Assembly (NCBI RefSeq): GCF_000471905.2
Contig: NW_006498445.1
Coordinates: 756,947 to 820,946, forward strand
DNA: 64,000 nt
From: Amborella trichopoda
Lineage: Eukaryota; Streptophyta; Magnoliopsida; Amborellales; Amborellaceae
Direction of reading: 5' to 3'
In this document: positions 56,545 through 64,000 of the stretch, in pieces
How positions within the stretch are numbered: the first letter of the stretch is position 1
Layout of the letters: each line of letters opens with the position of its first letter
Program-made: the position numbers and the translations under genes
Notes under the pieces: model-generated
Told to the model about the DNA's origin: nothing
Databases searched by the model: none
What the model saw: only the letters and a program-made list of their open reading frames with translations

Positions 56545-58127
56545 GTTGAATCTCATCAAATAAGACGACGTATGTGCTCCTAAATGAGGAGGAGGACTTG
56601 GGACTCAAAAGCTAAAACTCATGAACTCTAGTTTGTCAATAAAGTGGTGGTAGAGTTGTCAGTCTAATTAGAGCCGTCTTTGGAAACAAGTTTATAAAAA
56701 AAAATATGGTGAGGAAATTGCGACTAGGTTTGTTAAGACCCTAGATCTAAAGCTACTCTTTCATGAATTTGGATGATGGATATGGAGATGAAATTTTTTT
56801 TCTGCTTTAATAAATGGTAGGGAGATATTGCCTTAAGGACCTCCTCTCCAAGTGTTTTCTAAGGTCCATGAACCTTTAAACATTGTGGAAAATATGGTGC
56901 TAGGAGTAGGATCCAATGCTATTTGGGGAGTGACCACAAAATATAGAAGGGTTTCTAAGACTTTTCTTGATTAATTCTATCTTCTTATGCAGGGCTCACA
57001 TGCTCACCTAATAGTCAATACGAGATTGTTTGGGACTTTAATCCCTCAAGTGAATTCTTTGTGAAATCGATGTATCTGTTGCTTTATAAGGATGGTAGTA
57101 GAAATATAAGTTGTTTTTTAATTAGATTTGGAGCTTACCAGTACCCCTTAAGGTTCAGCTTTTCTTTTGTATTACTCACCAAGGAAAATTGGCTACTATT
57201 GATAATTTGAGAAGAAGATGATTCATCCTTACTAATATTTGTATTCCATATAAAGCAAGAAATAAATCTTCAGACCATTTTTTCCTTGAATGCCTCTGTG
57301 TCTATTCTCTGGGTATGGGGTGGGCAGAAACTCGACTTGCATCTGCAGATAACTTTCTCTATACGGCATTTGTTACATCAATAGCTTTCCCCTAGTATAT
57401 CAAAGAATGATACAATTTTATGGAGAGCTTTGTTAGTTAGTATTATTTGGAATACACGGACAGAAAAGCATAAAAGAATTTTTGAGGATAAGTGTATGGA
57501 ATGTGATGAGCTTAAATCTAATATCCTAGCTCTAGCGGCTGATTGGGTTTTCGTGAACAAAGAATAGAAATTTATTTATAAGGTGCAGCTTATCCTCAAT
57601 TTTTGAACTTGCAGGTTATGGTAAACCTGGACCAAGTAGAGTAGCAATTTGGAGGCAACCTTCAAAAATTTCATTCAAATTAAATTTTGATAGTAACTCT
57701 TGATATAATCTAGGGAGAGGGGGCATTGGTGGTCTTGTTAGAGATCACAAAGGCTCTAACATTCTTTCCTTTTCGGAACCTTAAGGTTGGTTGTGACTTA
57801 TGAGACATAAGTTAGACTCTTACATAAGGCTTACACTCTTCATCCTTCTCGAATGTGAGTATTATATCGGAAGGAGAACTTGTAAACGTGATCTCCCAAC
57901 ATAACGGGGATGCTAAACCTCCTTGGAGATTAAACCCCTTGTTTTTAGAAATTAGAGATCTTCTTGAGAATATCAATGCTTGTTTAAGTCATTGTTTTAG
58001 GGAAACCAATATAGAGGCCAATAGTTTAGCAAAAAGTAGGGCTCACCTAGTCTTAAGACATGGTCTAACACATAAGCAAATTTATGGGATTAGATTTTTT
58101 TCAGATGTCATTTTAGTTGAAAAATAA

Positions 58128-59769
58128 TGACATAAATGTGTCAGATGCCTAAGAAAATCGGTCAAATACATTTTGATTTTTTGTCATTTCATTAGAAAAA
58201 ATCTTTTTTGTCATTTCATAGAAAAAAACTTTCTTATGGGATTGGATGTAGGTGTTTTTTCATACTAACTAGTACCAACGTATTTTTTTCAGATTAATTG
58301 GCAGTCAAATATAAGAAAAAACTCCCACACTTAATTACGTAAAGAAATTAAATTAAACAAAGTCCTTGATATTTTCTGACGACTGTTATTTAATTATTTT
58401 TATTCGAATGTGGTCACTCCAACAGAAGACTAGGTCAAGAGATTTGTTCACCTTTTTATTTCTATTTTTTATTTTTCCAGTAAACGATTTATCTTATTTG
58501 TCTAAATATGACTTCTCTGCCTCTTTTTTTTTTTTGTAAATAAGTAATATATGTCTTTTTCTCCATTATGTCTCTTTCTAATTTTATTACAGGGAGAATA
58601 CGTGGTTTGTTCTCCTCCTTGTTTTTGTGGCTCGCTGCCAAGCCGAGCAGATAACCCCTTAGTCCAAAAAAGAAGATGGAGGTATACTTGGCTAAAAAAA
58701 CCCGACGAAATTAATAAAGAAGATGAGCATCTAGAGATGCACCTACGTAGTGATGAAGGAAATGATCTTTAATTCAAAATTTGAGTCTTCAAGCTTGTGG
58801 TCAAGCTTCTTCCAATCCTAGGGGAATGATACAATTACAATTTAATATTTTACTTTATTATTTCTTAGAAGGCTAAAATTTAGGTTTGGTGTTATTTGGA
58901 TTTGTCGTTTTCTTTTAGGGTGTTTGCGTCTTTTATTGTTACAGAAAAACAAGTAGTAGAGTTGGAAGTTTACTTTTTAAGGGATGAAATATCAAGATTT
59001 AATATTTATTAAGGATTTTAAGTGAGCAAGTTAGCTATCAGAGTTTTTTTTTGTTATCCACCATAATTAAGTGTTGAATATATATATTAGAAATAGAAAT
59101 AGAAAAAGAAGTGTAGAAGAATTTATTTTGCACCTTATGAACATGGTGAGAAGATCTTTTGGGGATATACTCCACGGCGGAACTTGAAAGAGGCTATATA
59201 CTCTCACTCTTTAATTTTATTTTTTTATTTTTCTTGCTTGTTTATTTTCTTTTTCCCTTTGTCTCTATGTTGGGAAGTAGTTACTTCATGTTCTCTATTA
59301 AAACTTCAATTATCTCAGCTTACATGATTACCTTAAACTCCATCACTTTTGAGGTCACCAGCTCTACGTTATCTCTAGTAACAAGTACCCTTTTTATTTT
59401 AAAGATGTGCATCGACCGTTTAATTGTGACTTTATATAGACTAGTAGCATTAAGTGTGTTCCACATAGATATCAAATAAACAATAAAAAAATAATAATAA
59501 TAAAATCAATGTAGTCATTTAGATTTTAAATATAGTTTTAAATTTAGTGTTTGAAAACATAAAATAATTTTAAATTGGTATTTTTTTGCTTAAAGACAAT
59601 ATAATTTATTTTACTGCTTTAAGAATTGATTAAAAGAAATCTTAAATTTGGTCATAAACTATTTTGAAAGCATGAAAACTCATAGAGAAAAAAGCAATAA
59701 AAATTAAGTATTATAAGATTTCTTTTAATCAATTCTTAAAGCATGAAAACTCATAGAGAAAAAACTATT
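58128..59769. other. Spacer between the duplicated units
   Basis: No gene recognised. The open frame at 58551-58772 ends in a charged stretch (DEINKEDEHLEMHLRSDEG) that might be a retrotransposon scrap. The frame at 59159-59479 is hydrophobic and has no family. AGATTTCTTTTAATCAATTC and its complement occur nearby (about 59622 and 59718). Confidence 0.35.
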
Positions 59770-59970
59770 CTGAAGGCAAAATACACAATCGGAAATGTAG
59801 ACGTCCACCTCTCTCTCTGAAAGCATAATACATATCGGATCTCTCTCTTTGTCTGAAGTCATAACACACATTCAGAAATGCAGAGGCCATCTCTCTCTCT
59901 CTCTGAAGGCATAATATACAATACATATATATCTCTCTCTCTGTAAGACATATTAAAGTTACTATAATAG

Positions 59971-60015
<45 letters not shown>

Positions 60016-62931
60016 AAGGCATAATACACACTTAGAAATGTAAACACCAACATCAAGACTACTAATCTAATAAACTATTGCAATAATTATAGTTCTTACC
60101 CGTTGTAGAGAGAAACATAACTTAAACAAATGAAAAATCACACGTTGTAGAGAGAAACATAACATAAACAAATGAAAAAACAAAAAAGAGGTATCTACAT
60201 CTAAAACATAACATACCTTAGTATGAAAATTTAGGAGGCCCAAAACTACGACCTCGGCACCCGTAAACCAGTCATGAACTGATCGCATATCTGAAGATCA
60301 TTGGTGTAGATCTTAGTTTGGGATGTCTCTTAGAAACTTCTCTCTACAATAAAGAGGAAGCTCAGTTAAAGTGACTGAATCCCTAAGAGAAACATTTTCA
60401 AACAACTATTTCTCAACATTTAGTGAGGATGAAAGATAGAGAAAACTGTGAAAAATTAGGAAGAAAGTTAGAGAGAGAAAGAAAGCTTCTGTTTTCTCAT
60501 AGGTAAGAAAGTTGAGTTTATACAAAACATAAATTTTCTAGAGTTTGTATTGACACTTGCTTTGTTGAGACTCAGAGAATGAGAGATTAGGTAAATTTCT
60601 AGGGCTTTAATTAAGATACTTCACTTATTTTTCATACAAACCTCAAGAATATATCCAATCCAAACTCAAAGGCAATTATGAGGAGGTGTTGTATAAAATC
60701 AATTTTGAAAAGGCATATGATAAAGTGGAATGACATGTACTCCATGAGATATTAGGGCAACTAAGTTTCCAATCTACATAGGGATTGTATATTATTGGTT
60801 GTCTGCACATTTTTTTGTTCTTATCAATGGGAAAGCTTCGGGCTTTTTTAAAGATTCTAGAGGAATTAGATAGGGGGATATTTTTTCACCTTTTTAATAT
60901 ACTTTAAAAGCATAAACTATAGTAGATAGAGGTATTATTTCAAGTGGTAAGATTGAAAATAGTAATCTTGTGGTTTCTCATTTACAATATGTTGATGATA
61001 TCATTATCCTTTATAAGGCACAGGGGACAAAAGTATATAATTTGTGGTTGTTTTTAAAATGTGTTGAGTTTGTTATTGTCCTTAAAGTCAATTTGGCTAA
61101 GACTAAATTGTTGGATTGGTTATTTTGATGGATGTTGATTCCTTACTATTTAAATATTTATGCCTTCTCCTTTTGTGACCTTTCACCCTTCAAGGACTAT
61201 TTGGGATCTGGTGTTGGAAAGATTTCAAAAAGAGTTGGACCTTTGGAAATCTAAATTTCTATCGTTCAGAGGTAGAATTACCTTTTAGCTGAGTCCATTT
61301 TATTTAACCTACATATATATTTTGTGTCCATGTTTTGGATGCCTTTGTACGTTGTCAAATTGCTAAAAGGGTTAATGAGAGCTTTCATTTGAGGGATTAA
61401 TGATAAGACGAAGAAGAAGAATCTCGTCAAATAAGACAAAGTATGTGCTCCTAAATGAGAAGGATGACTTAGGACTAGAAAGCTAAAGTTCATGAACTGT
61501 AGTTTGTTAACAAAGTGGCGGTCGAGATGTCAGTCTAATTAAAACCTTCTTTGGAGACAAGTGTTAAAAGAAAAATATGATGAGGAAGTCGCAACTAGGC
61601 TTATTAAGAGCCCTAGATCTAAAGCTGTTTTTTCATGAATTTGGAAGAGTATTGATTATTGTAAGCTCATTTTACTTTGACATTTAAGAAAGGTCGTGGG
61701 ACATGGAGAGGGTAGCGAGATACTGCCTTAAGGACCTCATCTCCAAGTGCTTTCTAAAGTCCGTGAACCTTTAGACACTGTGGAAAATACAGTGCCAAGG
61801 GAAGGATCCAACACTATTTGGGAAGTGACCACAAGATATAGAAGGGTATATGAGATTTTTCTTGACCAAGTCACTCGTCTTATGGAGTGCTCGCTTGAGT
61901 TTTATTGCTCACCTACTAGTTAATATGATATAGTTTGGGACTTTAATCCGTCAGGTGAATTCTTAGTGAAATCAGTTGATTTATGAGGATAGTAATTGAA
62001 ATATAGGTCTTGTTTTTAATAAGGATTTGGAGCTTATCGGTGCCCCTTATGGTTCGGCTTTTCTTTTGTGCTGCTCGTCAAGGAAAATTGACTACTATTG
62101 ATAATTTGAGAAGAAGATGATTCATCCTTACTAATATTTTGTTCCATACAAAGCAAGTAATGAATCTTTGGAGCATTTTTTCCTTCAATGTCCCTTTGTT
62201 TCTAATTTCTGGGTATGTGATAGGCAGAAACTCGACTTGCATATGTAGATGACTTTCTCTATGCGGCATTTATTGGTGGAATTTTATGGACAACTTTGTT
62301 GGTCAGTATTGTTTGGAACACTCGGAGAGAAAGGCATAAACGAATTTTTAAGGATAAGTGTATGGGATGAGATGAGCTTAAATGTGATATCCTAGTTCTA
62401 GTAGCTGATTGGTTTTCCTTGAATAAATATTGGAAATTTATTTCTAAGGATTAGGTTATCCTCAATTTTTGAGCTTGTAGTTGTAATATTCCTAGACTAA
62501 GTAGAATAGCAATTTGGATGCAACTCTAAAAATTTCATTCAAATTAAATTTTGATGGTAGCTCTTGATGTAATCAAGGGAAAGGGGGCATTGGTGGTCTT
62601 GTTAGAGATCACGGAGGTTCTAACATTATATCCTCTTTGGGATCTTCAGGGTGGTTGCGACAAATGAGAAAGAAGTTAGGGCTCTTATACAAGGCTTACA
62701 CTCTTCATCCTTCTCGGATGTGAGGATTATAGCGGAAGGGGAATATGCAAACTTGATCTCCAGGTGTAAAGGGGATGCTAAACCTCTTTGGAGATTAACT
62801 CCCTTGTTTCTAGAAATTAGAGATCTTCTCGAGTGTCTCGATCCTTGTTTGATTGTTTTAAAGAAACCAATATGGAGGCTGATAGTTTGGCCTAAAGTGG
62901 TGCTCTCCAACAATTCTTGATTGTTACCCAT
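59770..62931 (+). repeat. Duplicated unit, copy 2
   Basis: Same order as 53150-58127 without its three insertions. Its minisatellite leader (59770-60050, units with GAAGGCATAATACACA) holds a pure (CT)n run at 59972-60012. Divergence from copy 1 is moderate by eye. Confidence 0.75.
60650..62931 (+). mobile_element. L1-type LINE, 5'-truncated, copy 2
   Basis: It begins at NFEKAYDKVE (about 60700) and keeps a YVDDIIILYKA motif, the RT catalytic YxDD region (about 60990-61025), uninterrupted here. The Trp-rich linker lies at about 62285-62400. RNase H fragments follow, with GKGGIGGLVRDHGGS (about 62575-62620) and IIAEGEYANLISRCKGDAK to the stop at 62920. Endonuclease is absent. Many stops and frame changes. 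Confidence 0.8.
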
Positions 62932-63480
62932 TTCTCTTTGTGCTTGTTCCTCCTATTGAAGTAATGAAATGAACCATGTTAGTAATAAGAAAAAAAGCAA
63001 GGACCTAGCAGAGATTCATGGCGAATTGTTATGGGATTCATGAAGCTCATCGTGAGAGAGATGCAAAGATATTTCATGGCATGTGGAATGGTGCCATCGG
63101 TCATAATTGAGAGCACTTCAGTCCTAAAAGATAAAAAATAGTAGGATCACTCTCTTGCTCGGTCCTCTAGTGGACTGAATAGGAATCGTCCTCTTACTTG
63201 ATCCTCTGGTCAATTGAAGTGATCGTGAGATGATTTACCTTATTTGGAAAATGGTCTAAGGCAATAAAATTTAAAAAAAACTAGAAAATTGGGAGAATTA
63301 GAGTTATTTTTTGATTCCGACTCACTCGGGAAATGGTATGATATTGAAGAAAAATATTAAAAAAATTGGGAGTATTGAGCTTATTTTCAGGTTAATCGGA
63401 TGCAAATCACCCTCTACCGATTCCAAACTAAACTAAATCAAGCAATTTTGTTTCGAATAGGGGATTAGTTTTTAAACCCA
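62932..63480. other. 3' flank of the L1 copy, no gene recognised
   Basis: TAATAAGAAAAAAAGC at about 62982 could be the remains of an L1 poly(A) end. Beyond it nothing is recognised. Confidence 0.35.
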
Positions 63481-63539
63481 TTGTTAGGGAGAGCATCAGG
63501 TAAGGAGGCCACTGCAGCCGTGCCCTTAAGGGCCAGCTA

Positions 63540-63845
63540 AATGAGGAAGAGAGAGAGAGAGAGGGGCAGTAGGTGAATGCCAATTGATTTGGACTTGAAA
63601 ATGGGTAAGAGGACCGGAGGGGGCGGAAGACTCGGACAGAGAAAACAAGAGGCCGGGGTGAAGAGAAGAGAGAGAAAATGAGGGCTAACTGAGAAACCAA
63701 AGAGAGAGAGAGAGAGGCAGTTGAATTGATCTTGAAAGTGCCAAACCGGAAGACTCGGAAAGAGAAAATGGGAAGCGGAGTGAGGAGAAGAGAGAGAAAA
63801 TGAAGGGAGTGACTGAGCAACCAAAGAGAGTAAAAAAGGCATGTC
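63540..63845. repeat. GA-rich tandem duplication, two units of about 130 bp
   Basis: Units share GGAAGACTCGGA, AGAGAAAA, GAGAAGAGAGAGAAAATGA and CAACCAAAGAGAG. The long minus-strand open frames across it (63928-63428, 63926-63537) are Ser/Leu/Pro-rich artefacts of the CT strand. Confidence 0.6.
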
Positions 63846-64000
63846 AAGTAATGATGCATCCCCCACTCTCTCTTCAACTTCATCTTCTCTCTGTTGTTGC
63901 CTTTTAACAACGCGCCCCGCCCCCACAAGGGGATAGTGCGAGCCGACCTGGATGCCAGCCAGCCATGGGCAAAAAAAAAAAAAAAATCTAAAAAAGGCGA

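Larger units (their letters stand above)
53150..58127 (+). repeat. Duplicated unit, copy 1 (minisatellite leader plus truncated L1)
   Basis: It aligns in the same direction with 59770-62931. It starts with a CT-rich minisatellite (units with GGTATAATACACA and GCAAACGCCACC), then ACTAACCTAATAAACTATTGC, CATAACATACCTTAGTAT and GGGATGTCTCTTAGAAGC, then the L1 part. Three insertions present only here are a MITE (53692-54230), an RTE end (54890-55301) and a hAT (55719-56544). Net of these it is about 3.2 kb, the same as copy 2. Confidence 0.75.
54510..58127 (+). mobile_element. L1-type LINE, 5'-truncated, copy 1
   Basis: The RT begins at NFEKAYDEVDGKVLYEML (about 54550). It continues with a glycine-rich GFISGGKIGNSNLVV block and LQYV..., interrupted by the RTE insert. 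At 57415-57570 the stretch WRALLVSIIWNTRTEKHKRI is the Trp-rich linker. The RNase H region at 57640-58100 has KLNFDSNS, GRGGIGGLVRDHKGS and FRETNIEANSLAK. Endonuclease and the first RT motifs are absent. Stops and frameshifts are frequent. RNase H downstream of RT is usual in some plant L1 lineages. Confidence 0.8.

Noticed and set aside
59765-60056. Arg/Glu-rich minus-strand frames
   Set aside because: Translation of (GA)n minisatellite sequence.
63428-63928. 166-codon minus-strand frame, the longest near the right end
   Set aside because: Ser/Leu/Pro-rich translation of a CT-strand tandem duplication; two frames are open at once, which is typical of low complexity.
1-64000. CRISPR arrays, operons, prokaryotic defence systems or RNA genes
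   Set aside because: The sequence is plant nuclear; the repeats seen are transposons, minisatellites or simple repeats, and no tRNA, rRNA or snRNA pattern was recognised.

Overview
The window is plant nuclear DNA, almost certainly from a flowering plant. It holds one chloroplast-targeted gene with spliceosomal introns, Ty1-copia and Ty3-type LTR debris, RTE and L1 LINEs, hAT and Mutator-like DNA transposons, an endogenous caulimovirid, and abundant (GA)n and (TA)n repeats. It is AT-rich, and two 20-N gaps (17454-17473, 53092-53111) mark scaffold joins. I cannot name the species.

The only host gene I can build with confidence lies on the minus strand. It encodes PsbP-like protein 1 (PPL1), a thylakoid-lumen protein of 253 residues in eight exons between 29540 and 915. 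All splice sites are GT/AG and the phases fit without a break. Six exons sit at 26136-29540 and the last two at 915-1275. Intron 6 (1276-26135, 24,860 bp) therefore covers over a third of the window.

That intron is a transposon cemetery. From left to right it holds a broken copia element with both LTRs (2965-11007), in which a hAT element with 8-bp target duplications is nested (4791-6354). Next come an L1 fragment (about 11020-11846), an inverted solo LTR (11847-12814), a hAT-like element (12828-13345) and an RTE 3' end (13548-13690). Then come four palindromic MITEs strung on (TA)n tracts (17003-18904), an endogenous caulimovirid in two head-to-head pieces (19090-24060), and an RTE LINE (24436-25705) abutting another hAT-like end (25708).

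Right of the gene (29541-37052) is intergenic sequence with a GC-rich tandem repeat, a 399-bp MITE with 9-bp target duplications, a second copy of that MITE split by a solo LTR, and an L1 fragment. At 37053-48261 lies an 11.2-kb Mutator-like element with long terminal inverted repeats, a perfect 9-bp target duplication and a decayed FAR1-type transposase. One of its terminal repeats carries a MITE and the other a 2.2-kb solo LTR, so each arm serves as the empty-site control for the other.

From 48262 to the end are an unrecognised gene fragment, an LTR-like region with a dense CATGCATG cluster, and two same-direction copies (53150-58127 and 59770-62931) of a unit that ends in a truncated L1 with RT, zinc-binding and RNase H regions. 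Copy 1 has received a MITE, an RTE 3' end and a hAT element that copy 2 lacks. I found no RNA genes, CRISPR arrays, operons or defence systems. The interest here is the giant intron and the clear nested-insertion chronology.
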